From positions 147,407,283 to 147,471,282 of the forward strand of contig CM061921.1 of assembly GCA_031002005.1 (NCBI GenBank): a stretch of 64,000 nt of DNA, read 5' to 3'. Source of the DNA: Vandiemenella viatica. Taxonomy: Eukaryota; Arthropoda; Insecta; Orthoptera; Morabidae. Made by a program: the position numbers and the translations under genes. This document shows, piece by piece, positions 1-8,824 of the stretch. The notes under the pieces are model-generated. The model searched no databases, was not told the origin of the DNA, and was given only the letters and a program-made list of their open reading frames with translations. Every line of letters starts with the position of its first letter. The first letter of the stretch is position 1.

Positions 1-54
1 ATCAGGTCTATTTTGGATATTTCTTCTCAAAATCACAAACAGACTGGCTTCGCT
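1..54 (-). repeat. Left inverted arm (Penelope-like terminal repeat, cut by window edge)
   Basis: The first 54 bases are the reverse complement of 14394-14452, differing by a 2-base indel in a T run (here ACAAACAG, there equivalent to ACAAAAACAG). The window starts inside the CTGATGA motif of the arm, so the outer part lies outside. The same arm type occurs twice in the palindrome at 50703-51222. Assignment to a Penelope-like terminal repeat is an inference from the hammerhead-like core of the other copies and the GIY-YIG fragment at 10712-10836. Confidence 0.6.
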
Positions 55-61
55 GCATCAT

Positions 62-882
62 CATCATCATTGTCATTTGCCCGCCGGGCTAGGCCCGACA
101 GGCTGGCTGCTTTGCCGTTGCTCCCGTCTTCAGCCTCGGTTGTTAGTTGTTGTTGTCGGTATAGTAGTTTGCCCAAAGACTGCGCAATGACAGCACGCCG
201 CCCAGGACGGGGCTCGCTTTCAGATGGAGTGGAGGCCGCAGTACACCATCTCGCTTATGGCCTTTGGTTTGCCAACGTTATGCTGGTAATGGCTGCCGTG
301 ATGGCGGCAGCTACTTGGCCAGGTATCGCCTGGACCGCTTGAAGGAGCGCTGCCATCTTGGCATCGCTCTCGTCTTGGCAGGTAGGTGGCAGCCTTTTGC
401 GACCCTCCCGTCCGTCCTTCTGGACGGCGAGTGCGCCTTGCCTTGGCTGCTCCTCGCTGAGCTGGCCAGGTCACATCCGCTGCGGGCCTCGGATGTGTCA
501 CCCTCCGCGTCTGGCTGCGTCGTTGATGCTGCTCACTGGTGGTTGTGGGGGGCGCTTGCTTGGCCCGGCGGAGGTTGAGGCGGGACGGGCAACCACCCCA
601 GCTTGCTGCGTGCGTGGTGGCCCCGCAATTGCAACACTTTGTTGCTGCCCTTGGTTGTGGACACTCGGCCACTCTGTGGTTTTCGCCGCAGCGCAAACAT
701 CTCTGAGCCCCGGTGCAGTCCCGAGCAAAATGCCCGAAATTGTTGCACCGGTAGCACTGAGTGAGAGCAAGCGGCGGCTTCTTCTTCTGTTCTACCCGGA
801 CATTGTGTCCGAGTAGTCTCGAAGGGCGCCTCTCTCTCTGCACGCGTTCCACTGGTTGAACGGTGTACAGAGGGAGGCGCTC
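62..882 (-). mobile_element. Gag-only LINE, copy 1 (5'-truncated)
   Basis: Minus-strand gag fragment of a jockey-type non-LTR element. Reading starts near 882 and stops at 220. It contains three zinc knuckles in a row (CYRCNNFGHFARDC, CLRCGENHRVAEC, CCNCGATTHAASWGGC), which bind nucleic acid in LINE ORF1 proteins. Downstream of the stop is a ~155-bp 3' UTR ending in a (GAT)n run (CATCATCAT on the plus strand near 58-70). The same gag-to-3'UTR junction is seen in copies 2 and 3, with no endonuclease or RT between them. Its 5' end abuts the C-terminal end of the gag ORF of element B at about 885, so it probably inserted into B. The C-terminal gag reading is less conserved than in copy 2. Confidence 0.75.
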
Positions 883-2702
883 GGTGCAGCTGAAATGGCT
901 GCAGCAACTTGTTGTGGGAGTGCCAGGACGGCGCTCAAGACTGCGTCTAGCCCAGCCGCGTGATCGCACCCTCCTGCACGGCCGTATGGTGAGGCTGCTC
1001 GCCCCCTCCACTCTTCCCGCTTGGGTGTTGGGCGCGCTCTGTCGTGTGGCTGGGCGCTGTTGCTGGCTGCATTGTTGGGGAGCAGCACACCCTGCCGCTC
1101 GCTCGGGTTGTTGGTTCGGCGCGTCCTGCGCCGCTGGTGGTGTTGGGCCCGATGTGGTTGATTGGTCGTCTGCTGTTCGGCTGCGGTCGTCTCAGGCACC
1201 CTTTTCCGAAGTTGTAGACGAGCTGGACATTTTGCCGCGCAAGCGGCGTGCTTCAGTCCGCAGTTGCAGCATGTAGGAGAGTTTCGAGGTCGTTCACATT
1301 CCGAAACTCGATGCTCCCCTCCACATCGGACGCAACGTTGTCGTTCAGTGCAGTTCAAAGCCTTGTGTCCGTAATTGTTGCATCTGAAACATTGCTGGAA
1401 TTCAGGAGCAGGCCTCTTCTTGGGTTCGATCCGCACCTTTTGTCCCAGTAGCTGGTTAACCTTGTGGACCGCCGGCTTTGCAGCCGCGTCCGGTTTGAAG
1501 GTGAACAAAGGTAACGGTTCGCTACCTCCGACCCTTGTCATCTGTTGGATGTCGCTAACGGTGTGCCCTCCATCTGCGAATGCTTTGGCAATATCCTTGG
1601 TGTGGGTGGTGGCTGGTAGGCCGCGGATGACGTGCCGCTTTTGTTGTCCCGGGACCGGTGTGCCGGAGCGGACGTCACGCTCCTCCAAATATTGCATGAC
1701 CGTCCTCTTGTCGGTCGGGCAGGACACACTCAGCTTGAGGCCCTCTCCTTCAGGCCAGATGAGGATGGGCAGCTCGGTCAGAAGCCGTATGTGGTCTGCC
1801 ATGGCAGCCCAATGTCCGGTATAGTATATTTTGATTGGTAGTACCGGTCCTTGCTCCAGTACTGGTGTTTGCACTGGGTCTTCGCCAACTGGATGTTTGG
1901 GTGACTGTGGTGCGAGCTGCGCCTCCGCTGGTCCGGAGGGCGTGGCTGGCCGCGGCGGCAGCTCCGGACTGTCCGGCGTCGTAGCGGTGGGCGTGGCCCG
2001 CCGTAGTGGCGAAGGGCTGTCCAGCGTCGCAGCGGGAGGCGTGGCCGGTGGCGGCGACTCTGGACTGTGTGACATCCCCGGGTTGTCAGGCGTCGCAGTG
2101 ACTTGTGGTGGCTGGTCTGTTGCGTCTGGCGTCGCTGTCTCCGGTTTTGGTGGGGGCAGCTGTGTGTCGCCGCCTTCTGGTGCTGATTCACCGGCCTCGT
2201 GGTGTTTCCCGCCTGCGACCTTCCAGTCGCTGGTGGCGGCGTGTTGTTGTTGCCTCCTCCTTTTCCGCTTACGCCGTCCATTAAGCTTGCGGAACAATTT
2301 CTTCCGGCAGAAAGAGGCCTCGTAGACAGTAGGCATGTTCTCGATGCAGGCTGGTCTTGTGGATCCTTCCTTTGCCGCATCATCACGAACCAGTTCCACT
2401 AAGTTGTGGTTTGCGGGGTCCGTGACTGCGGCCCTGAAGTCCTTGAAGCTTGTTGGTAGGCGCCAGATGAACAGTTGCCCATCGTGTCGCAATCGCAGCT
2501 CGATGTTGTTATAGCATCGTGTAGCGATGCGGTCCTGCCATCGTTTTAATGGGTAGCTGTACTCGTGGTAAACATGGACCCATTCTCCTCTCTCGGCATA
2601 AAAGAAAAGGGCGTCCCGTTCCGTGAAGATATCCCCGTCGCAGGAATCGCCATCGCTAGAACCGCTCTCCGAAAGTCTTCTTAGCTGAACATTTTGAGCC
2701 AT
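792..2702 (-). CDS. Gag (ORF1) of jockey-type LINE B
   Basis: Open reading frame of 636 codons from ATG at 2702. True gag sequence ends near 885 (QQVAAAIS, like the C-terminus of copy 2); the last ~30 codons read into gag-only copy 1 in another frame. Visible layout: N-terminal domain of ~150 aa resembling that of copy 2 (shared pattern HDGQLFIW...SFKDF versus DDITFVYDL...NYKNL); basic patch (NGRRKRKRRRQQQ); Pro/Thr-rich linker with repeated TPDSP-like units at about 180-270; an RNA-binding-like fold before the knuckles (KRHVIRGLP...); three zinc knuckles (CFRCNNYGHKALNC, CVRCGGEHRVSEC, CCNCGLKHAACAAKC) at roughly 430-490; a polar C-tail. No RT follows because copy 1 lies there. The role would be RNA packaging for retrotransposition. 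The long open frame suggests a fairly recent insertion. Confidence 0.8.
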   Translation of the reverse strand: MAQNVQLRRLSESGSSDGDSCDGDIFTERDALFFYAERGEWVHVYHEYSYPLKRWQDRIATRCYNNIELRLRHDGQLFIWRLPTSFKDFRAAVTDPANHNLVELVRDDAAKEGSTRPACIENMPTVYEASFCRKKLFRKLNGRRKRKRRRQQQHAATSDWKVAGGKHHEAGESAPEGGDTQLPPPKPETATPDATDQPPQVTATPDNPGMSHSPESPPPATPPAATLDSPSPLRRATPTATTPDSPELPPRPATPSGPAEAQLAPQSPKHPVGEDPVQTPVLEQGPVLPIKIYYTGHWAAMADHIRLLTELPILIWPEGEGLKLSVSCPTDKRTVMQYLEERDVRSGTPVPGQQKRHVIRGLPATTHTKDIAKAFADGGHTVSDIQQMTRVGGSEPLPLFTFKPDAAAKPAVHKVNQLLGQKVRIEPKKRPAPEFQQCFRCNNYGHKALNCTERQRCVRCGGEHRVSECERPRNSPTCCNCGLKHAACAAKCPARLQLRKRVPETTAAEQQTTNQPHRAQHHQRRRTRRTNNPSERQGVLLPNNAASNSAQPHDRARPTPKREEWRGRAASPYGRAGGCDHAAGLDAVLSAVLALPQQVAAAISAAPSASLCTPFNQWNACRERGALRDYSDTMSG

Positions 2703-2763
2703 TTTCAGCTGCGTGTTGTGGCTGGCTCTCTATGAGGCCCGGAACGTCGCCCGGGTCAGCAGT
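2703..2763 (-). promoter_or_regulatory. 5' UTR / internal promoter of LINE B
   Basis: Read on the minus strand, the 60 bases before the gag ATG contain CGTTCCGGGCCTC, also found at the same place in gag-only copy 2 (4664-4694). Jockey-clade LINEs carry a TATA-less internal promoter at their extreme 5' end, and conservation of this block between two otherwise diverged elements fits that role. The exact element start is not defined. Between here and 2889 lies ~125 bp I cannot assign. Confidence 0.4.
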
Positions 2764-2896
2764 CCGAAGTATGGCCCATTTGACGCCCGCAACCGAAATC
2801 TTGTGGATGGCTGAATTGAAACCAATGTGTCACAGATGCTCCACCAATGGCGGCTACCTCGAGAGTGTCTGTGTGTCTGTCTGTCTCCACCCCTTC

Positions 2897-2897
<1 letters not shown>

Positions 2898-2929
<32 letters not shown>

Positions 2930-2930
2930 C
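2898..2930. repeat. (CAT)n microsatellite, 3' tail of gag-only LINE
   Basis: About ten CAT/TCA units at the 3' end of gag-only copy 2. Shorter versions sit at the equivalent place in copy 1 (~58-70) and copy 3 (~5380-5396), so this is the element's own simple-repeat tail, expanded here. Confidence 0.8.
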
Positions 2931-3113
2931 TGTCATTTGTCCGCCGAGCTAGGCCCGACAGGCTGGCTGCTTTACCGTTGCTCCGGTCTTCAGCCTCGGT
3001 TTTATTTGTTGTTGTCGGTATAGTGCTTGCCCTAAGACTCCGCACCGACAGCACGCCGCCCACGACGGCTCTCGCTTTCAGATGGAGAGGAGGCCGCAGT
3101 ACACCAGCTCGCT

Positions 3114-4617
3114 TTACGGCCTTTGATTTGCCATCGTGATGCTGGTCAGGGCTGCCGTGATGGCGGCAGCTACTTGGCCAGGTATCGCCTGGACCGCTTG
3201 AAGGAGCGCTGCCATCTTGGCATCGCTCACGTCTTGGCAGGGAGGTGGCAGCCTCGTGTGCCCCTCCCGTCCGTCGTGCTCGGCGGCTGGACGGCGAGTG
3301 CGCCTTGCCTTGGCTGCTCCTCGCTGAACTGGCCCGGTCGCATCCGTTGCGGGCCTCGGATCTGTCCCGATCCGCGTCTGGCTGCGTCGTTGATGCTGCT
3401 CACTGGTGGTGGTGGTGGGGGGCGTTTGCTTGGCCCGGCAGAGGTTGAGGAGGGACGGGCACCCGCCCCAGCTTGCTGCGTGCATGGTGGCCCCGCAATT
3501 GCAACACTTTGTTGCTTCCCTTGGATGCGGACACTCGGCCACTCTGTGGTTTTCGCCGCAGCGCAAACATCTCTGAGCCCCGGTGCAGTCCCGGGCAAGA
3601 TGCCCGAAATTGTTGCACCGGTACCACTGAGAGAGAGCAAGCGGCGGCTTCTTCTGTTCTACCCGGACCTTGTGTCCGAGTAGTCTCGAAGGGCGCTTCT
3701 CTCTCGGTACGCGTTCGACTGGTTGAACGGTGTACAGAGGGAGGCGCTTGTCCGTGCCCGGGCGCCGCATCTGGTGGACTGCGAGGGTAGCAATCCCACA
3801 GCTACTGAGTTCAGATGCGACCGCTTCCTCCGTAGTGTCGCACGGTAGTCCGCGGACCACCAGTTTGGTGGGCCTCCTGGGCCGTTGAGGGGCGTGGACG
3901 ATCCCATTTGCGTGAAGAAACTTGGTCAGGCGTTTCAGTTGGTCGGGGTGTTGCGGGAGAAACTTGAGCCCGCCCTTAAGTGGGATGGCGAGAAGAAGGT
4001 CCGACGTTTCCGCGTGGAGCTCCGCCATCAGCTCGACGTAGTTGCCGTCGTATTCCGCCGTGATTGGTACGACTGGCCCTTGTTCCATTCAGCTGTTTTT
4101 CTTCCTGCGATGGACGATCATCCCCTTCTTGCGTGTCAGTTTGTGGGGGTTCGTCGACCTCTTCCGTCTCGTCTGCTGCTGGTTCGTCTCGTGGGTACGG
4201 CATGATGTTAAATCGCCGCTTCAGCTTGGCGATGTACTGATCCAGGTCAAAGTCGTGTGCCCAGAGTGTTGGGAACACCACCGCCTCAGGCCATTCCTCT
4301 GGCCAGCTTGGGTCATCACGGATGATCCGCTTCTTCGCAAGATGGCTGCATTCGTGTCTTGTGAGGCACTTCATGAGGTTCTTGTAGTTTTTCGGCAGGT
4401 CGTAAACGAAAGTAATGTCGTCGAGGTGGATCTTTACTGCCAAAGACCACCTCTCCTCCTGGTTGTTGAGTGCCAGTCTGCGCATCCATTTCTCGCGGGA
4501 CGCCTCGTTCTGGTTTGCGATGAAGTCATAGGCCCTTATTGGGTCGTCATGCCACTCCTGCCCGTCGTAGTGGCTTTCTTCCAAATATACACGTATATTC
4601 TGGAAAAATCGTAGCAT
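3114..4617 (-). pseudogene. Gag of gag-only LINE copy 2, one frameshift
   Basis: The N-terminal part runs from ATG 4617 to about 4050-3976 and the remainder continues in another frame (open 4088-3114), so a single frameshift lies in the 3976-4088 overlap. Together they give roughly 500 aa. Features: N-terminal domain shared with LINE B gag; acidic linker; an RNA-binding-like segment (TKLVVRGLPCDTTEEAV); zinc knuckles WYRCNNFGHLARDC (first Cys replaced by Trp), CLRCGENHRVAEC and CCNCGATMHAASWGGC; basic/polar tail ending QVAAAITAALTSITMANQRP. The Cys-to-Trp change breaks one knuckle. No endonuclease or RT reading follows before the 3' tail. Confidence 0.7.
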
Positions 4618-4663
4618 GGCATCAACCTGGCTCGGTTGCTCCTACTCGTGAGTGGTTCCGTAA

Positions 4664-4694
4664 GAGGCCCGGAACGACGTCGGAGTCGGCTGCT
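4664..4694 (-). promoter_or_regulatory. Conserved 5' end / internal promoter of gag-only LINE copy 2
   Basis: On the minus strand this reads CCGACTCCGACGTCGTTCCG then GGCCTC, shared in part with LINE B (2733-2763). Its position at the element's 5' edge and the GACGT motif resemble the downstream-element internal promoters of jockey-type LINEs. No initiation site can be fixed from sequence alone. Confidence 0.4.
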
Positions 4695-5365
4695 CTAAAA
4701 CTTCTTCACCTTCACGGGAAAGACATACCATGGTCAGCTACTGCCTGCTACCTAGGAGTGTTGCTAGACAGGAGACTTACCTGGCAAGCTCATATAAATG
4801 ACATCCGCAGGAAAGCAAACGCGAGGCTCCACAGCCTCTACTCGCTTCTTAACAAAGACAACAATTTAGCCCCAAGCACCGGCATCAAGATATATACGAC
4901 CCTACTAAGACAGATTATAGAGTACGCCTGTCCAGTGTGGGCATACGCTGCTGACAGCCACATACTCAGATTACGAACCATACAAAACAGGGCACTGAAG
5001 AGAGCCCTACATCTTCCAGCCAGATTTCCTACCTATGCACTCCATGAAGCCACTGGAGTTCCATATCTACATGACAGGTTTAAACAACTAGCTGAAGTCT
5101 TCTATAAGAGTTCAAATAGAAGCAAAAACCCTGAAATACACATCGGTCGCTATGATCCAACCATTGATCGTCATAAGAGACCTCTAAATCTAATTAACTA
5201 AATACACCACCGAGAAGCCACACCCACAGAGAAGTTTTGCCTCATCCATATACTTCTGGAGGCAATGTCTACGGACAACATCCTCCACCTCCACCTGCCT
5301 ACAAAGATAAGGCAGTGACGGTGCTGTGCTGCTGCTGCTGGCGATCCACGGTGCTCGGTGTGTTG
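4695..5365 (+). pseudogene. RT C-terminal fragment of a jockey-type LINE, with 3' UTR
   Basis: Plus-strand frame from about 4695 to stop 5203 encodes the end of an ORF2: HGKDIPWSATACYLGVLLDR, then RLTWQAHIND, IIEYACPVWAYAADSH, IQNRALKRALHLPARFP, and a polar end. These blocks match the region after the RT catalytic core in LINE C (HGIDIPW...YLGV...LEYACPVWGNAAD). Everything 5' of this is missing, so it is a 5'-truncated copy. A ~160-bp 3' UTR follows (CTG repeats near 5330). It is opposite in strand to the neighbouring gag copies, so it is a separate insertion. Confidence 0.75.
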
Positions 5366-5366
5366 G

Positions 5367-5912
5367 CCCCACCCCTTCTCATCATCATCATCATTGTCAT
5401 TTGCCCGCCGGGCTAGGCCCGACAGGCTGGCTGTTTTACCGTTGCTCCGGTCTTCAGCCTCGGTTTTAGTTGTTGTTGTCGGTATATTGGTTGCTCGTAG
5501 ACTCCACAACGAACAGCACGCCGCCCACGACGGCGCTCGCTTTCAGCTGGAGAGGAGGCCGCAGTACACCAGCTCACTTTACGGCCTTTGGTTCGCCATA
5601 GTGATGCTGGTAAGGGCTGCCGTGATGGTGGCAGCTACTTGGCCAGGTATCGCCTGGACCGCTTGCAGGAGCGCTGCCATCTTGGCATCGCTCGCGTCTT
5701 GGCTGCGAGTTGGCAGCCTCGTGTGCCCCTCCCGTCCGTCCTGCTCGGCGGCTGGACGGCGAGTGCGCCTTGCGTTGGCTGCTCCTCGCTGAGCTGGCCC
5801 GGTCGCATCCGTTGCGGGCCTTGGATGAGTCCCATTCCGCGACTGGCTGCTCGTTGATGTTGCTCACTGGTGGTGGTGGGGGGCGCTTGCTTGGCCCGGC
5901 GCAGGTTGAGGC
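5367..5912 (-). mobile_element. Gag-only LINE, copy 3 (5'-truncated)
   Basis: Minus-strand fragment holding the region just after the zinc knuckles (SLNLRRAKQAPPTTTSEQHQ), the basic/polar tail (one frameshift inside) and a stop at 5574, followed by the same 3' UTR and (GAT)n plus GAGAAGGGGTGG tail as copy 2. Its 5' boundary at ~5912 joins the 3' UTR of LINE C directly. It is either an independent insertion at the LINE C end or part of a chimeric 3' end. Confidence 0.7.
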
Positions 5913-6064
5913 TTGCCTCCGCCATTCACTGCCATTATTTCTTGGCAGTCTACTATGGAGTTCTTGTCTCTCGACATTTTCTCTATTCATTTGATGGTGC
6001 ATTACGTTACTTTGGGTGTGTCGTATTGGTTGGCGTTATGTGATTAACTTTTTATTTTGTCTTT

Positions 6065-8824
6065 TTAGTGTTGCCTGAGCAGTGCTAACGGTCTTCTGTG
6101 TCGGCCGGTGGGAACTTCATATCGACCGAGCACGCTGACCAGTGGGTTGTTACTCGTCTCAGCTTTCCGATAAAACGCCGTAGCGAGTGCTCGGAAGCGG
6201 TCTTTAATGGTTGGTACGCCTGCCGCCGCGTGCAGCGCCGCAGTCGGGAAGCGCGATGGCAGGTGTAGGGCTCGCTTCAGCGCCCTGTTCTGGATGACTT
6301 GAAGCCGGTTGACGTGTTTGTCCGCCGCGTTGCCCCACACTGGGCAGGCGTACTCGAGAAGTGGCCTGACCAGTGTGAGGTAGATCTTCACGCCCAGTGC
6401 AGGAGGTAGCGCACTGGTTCTGTTCAGCAGTGGGTAGAGATCGTGCAGTCTTCCGCTGGCCCTCTTGCGTACTTCATTTATGTGTGGTTGCCAAGTGAGC
6501 TTGGAGTCGAGTGTAACTCCAAGGTACTTTAAAGTTGTCTTCCAAGGAATGTCTATTCCATGGGGTTTCAGTACTGGATCCGCGTGGTTCCTGTTCCTCG
6601 GTCCATATTTCCTTGTGATGACAATCGCCTGGGTCTTCGCGGCGTTTACTTCAATTCGCCATCTGCGCGCCCAGGCCTCCGTCTGTTCGAGTATCCCTTG
6701 TAACCTTCTGGTGGCGATGACTCTGCTTCGGCTGCTGGTGACATAAGCTATGTCATCAGCGTAGGTAGCCGTCTGCACTCGGTCCGCCGTGGGAACGTCG
6801 GCCGTGTAGAGGGAGTAGAGTGTTGGACCCAGTATGGACCCCTGAGGGACTCCTGCCATGATGCGCCTGCGCGTTGAAGTTTTCCCGTCGACTCTAACAT
6901 GAAAAGTCCTTCCAAGCAGGTACGAGCGGATCATCTTCACTAACGGCCCCGGGAAGCCTTGTTGGTACAGTTTAAGTAGGAGCCCTGTGTGCCACACCGA
7001 ATCAAACGCTCTTGCGATGTCGAGCGACACGAGGGCACAGTATTCCTTGTGCAGGATGGCTCGGGTCGCGGACTCCACGATGCGTAGCACCTGTTGTGAC
7101 GTGGAGTGGCCACGCCGGAAGCCGAACTGATGCGCGGGTAGGATGTTATTCGCCTCGATGTAGGAGTTAATCCTTCTCAGGAGCAGCCGCTCGAAGATCT
7201 TACTGACGGACGGCAAGAGGCTGATCGGCCGATAGTGCTGTGGAAAGATGGGATCTTTCCCGCTCTTGTGTACCGCCACGACTTCGGCGTGTTTCCACCG
7301 ACGTGGGTATCTCTTCGATAGCAGGATTCTGTTGAATAGGTTCGCTAGGTACACCGAGGCCTCAGGCGGCAGGTTCCTCAAGCACCGATTTGGAATCCCA
7401 TCGTGGCCGGGTGCTTTGTCCAGCTGCAGCTTCGCCAAGCAACTAGCCACCTCCGCTGGGGAGATCGGTTCTATCTGCTCTTCACCATCATCAGCGTCGA
7501 GATACACTCGTAGACGGCGTCGAGCAGCACGCAGTTCCCGGTCATTTACGTTTACATCAGATGGGCGGAAGTTCCTTTCGAAGCTGTCAGCCAGGGCATT
7601 GGCCTTGGCCGCTGGCTTGTAAACGAGCCCATTCACGCCGTGCCGAGGTGGGATGCGCTGTCTTCTTTTAGTGAATTTGCGGGTCTGCGCCCACATGGTT
7701 CCATCGTCAGGCTTGAGCGAGGATACGCGGGCATCCCACTCCCACTCCCGGTTCCGGTGCTCAACCAGTGCCGCTTTCAGTTCCTTCTGTACGCTGTTAA
7801 GGAGTCTCCTGGTCACCGGATTTCTGGTAATCTTCCACTCCTTGCTGACACGGTTCTTGTGCCGGATAGCCGCAATTAGGTGTGGTGGAAGCCGTTGTGT
7901 GGCGACCGGTCTTCGGTTGCGCAGAGGTGTGGATGCCGACGTGGCGTCCCTGACTATTTCTTCGAAGGCGCGCAGTGCCGTATCCACGTCTTTGACTCGC
8001 TGGTTGGCTAGAGCGGAAGAGACGAGTTGTCGGTAGCTTGTCCAGTCAGTGTTGCGGAAATCTGGGTGAATCTCTTCTGTTTCCTGCCACGGTCCAACAT
8101 CCACTGCGACTATCACCGGCGAATGGTCAGACGACATCCGGTTCATCCGGTTAATAGTGGTCGCGTCGATGAATCCAGTGAGGCCTTTGGTCACCGCTAT
8201 GTCTATGACATCAGGCCGATAACCGCTGGCTGGGAAGTGTGTAGGCTCTTCTGGGCCCCACACACACATGTTGTGTCTGAGGGCCAAACGTCTCAATAAG
8301 TTGCCAGCTGGGTTCTTGATTCGACTGTTCCAATCGGGGTGTTTCGCATTGAAATCACCACCGATCAGAACCTTGCCCCTGATTGTCGCCAGCGCGGTGA
8401 GGTCGGCTTCCACCATCTGCCTGGTGGGGGGCCGGTAGACTGCCACGACCGTAAGTTTACCGGTAACAGTGGTAACCTCCACTCCGACGGCTTCTATTTG
8501 CTGCATTGGCGGTAGAATCACTTGGCAGTGCGGTATTCTCCGTTTGATGAAGACTGCAACTCCTCCCCCGGCGGTGAGGCGGTCTCGTCTGTAGCAGCAG
8601 TAGTTAGCTGCTGAAACACGGAGTCCCGGCTTGAGGTGGGATTCGCTGATGAGGTAGACATCTATATCCTGCTCCCTCAGAAACTGCCGGAATTCAATCA
8701 TCTGTGAATACATGCCATTGGCGTTCCATATGCAGAATTTGAGGTTCCGTATGTGGGGTCCTCTATCCATTGTGGTTGTGGCATTTGCAAATGGGAGAGG
8801 CCGAAGCCGACGTCGCTGAGGCAT
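6065..8824 (-). CDS. ORF2 of LINE C: endonuclease and reverse transcriptase
   Basis: Uninterrupted 919-codon frame. Such a protein nicks genomic DNA and copies the element RNA at the nick (target-primed reverse transcription). Endonuclease domain at ~28-245: WNANG 33-37, catalytic Glu in SESH near 61, GGDFNAKHPDW from 155 (Asp, Asn), SDHSP 232-236 (Asp-His pair). RT domain at ~455-735: YRPISLL 531-537, FGFRRGHST from 568, SLDIARAFDSVWH (two acidic residues) around 600-612, GVPQGSILGP 658-667, and the catalytic YADD box at 688-691. C-terminal domain with DIPW, YLGVTLDSKLTW, LEYACPVWG and ALKRALHLPSRFP. All key residues are present. The true start may be Met-19 (MDRGPHIR) rather than the first Met, because ORF1 ends at 8763 and overlaps it. 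Confidence 0.92.
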   Translation of the reverse strand: MPQRRRLRPLPFANATTTMDRGPHIRNLKFCIWNANGMYSQMIEFRQFLREQDIDVYLISESHLKPGLRVSAANYCCYRRDRLTAGGGVAVFIKRRIPHCQVILPPMQQIEAVGVEVTTVTGKLTVVAVYRPPTRQMVEADLTALATIRGKVLIGGDFNAKHPDWNSRIKNPAGNLLRRLALRHNMCVWGPEEPTHFPASGYRPDVIDIAVTKGLTGFIDATTINRMNRMSSDHSPVIVAVDVGPWQETEEIHPDFRNTDWTSYRQLVSSALANQRVKDVDTALRAFEEIVRDATSASTPLRNRRPVATQRLPPHLIAAIRHKNRVSKEWKITRNPVTRRLLNSVQKELKAALVEHRNREWEWDARVSSLKPDDGTMWAQTRKFTKRRQRIPPRHGVNGLVYKPAAKANALADSFERNFRPSDVNVNDRELRAARRRLRVYLDADDGEEQIEPISPAEVASCLAKLQLDKAPGHDGIPNRCLRNLPPEASVYLANLFNRILLSKRYPRRWKHAEVVAVHKSGKDPIFPQHYRPISLLPSVSKIFERLLLRRINSYIEANNILPAHQFGFRRGHSTSQQVLRIVESATRAILHKEYCALVSLDIARAFDSVWHTGLLLKLYQQGFPGPLVKMIRSYLLGRTFHVRVDGKTSTRRRIMAGVPQGSILGPTLYSLYTADVPTADRVQTATYADDIAYVTSSRSRVIATRRLQGILEQTEAWARRWRIEVNAAKTQAIVITRKYGPRNRNHADPVLKPHGIDIPWKTTLKYLGVTLDSKLTWQPHINEVRKRASGRLHDLYPLLNRTSALPPALGVKIYLTLVRPLLEYACPVWGNAADKHVNRLQVIQNRALKRALHLPSRFPTAALHAAAGVPTIKDRFRALATAFYRKAETSNNPLVSVLGRYEVPTGRHRRPLALLRQH

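Larger units (their letters stand above)
2889..4692 (-). mobile_element. Gag-only LINE, copy 2 (near full length)
   Basis: Most complete gag-only copy, ~1.8 kb. On the minus strand it has a ~70-bp 5' leader with the conserved CGTCGTTCCGGGCCTC block, gag from ATG 4617 to stop 3114 (split by one frameshift), a ~200-bp 3' UTR, and a (GAT)n tail followed by GAGAAGGGGTGG. The 3' UTR matches copies 1 and 3. Non-LTR elements are recognised by their RT through the 3' end, so a shared 3' end without RT suggests trans-mobilisation by an autonomous partner. It abuts a plus-strand RT fragment at ~4693 head to head. Confidence 0.75.

Noticed and set aside
1778..2386. 202-codon minus-strand frame and a 164-codon plus-strand frame over the same stretch
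   Set aside because: Shadow frames of the Pro/Thr-rich linker of LINE B gag, which has the zinc knuckles and family features in the chosen frame.
7653..8036. Plus-strand frames of 79-127 codons
   Set aside because: They lie antisense within the intact ORF2 of LINE C and show no domain.
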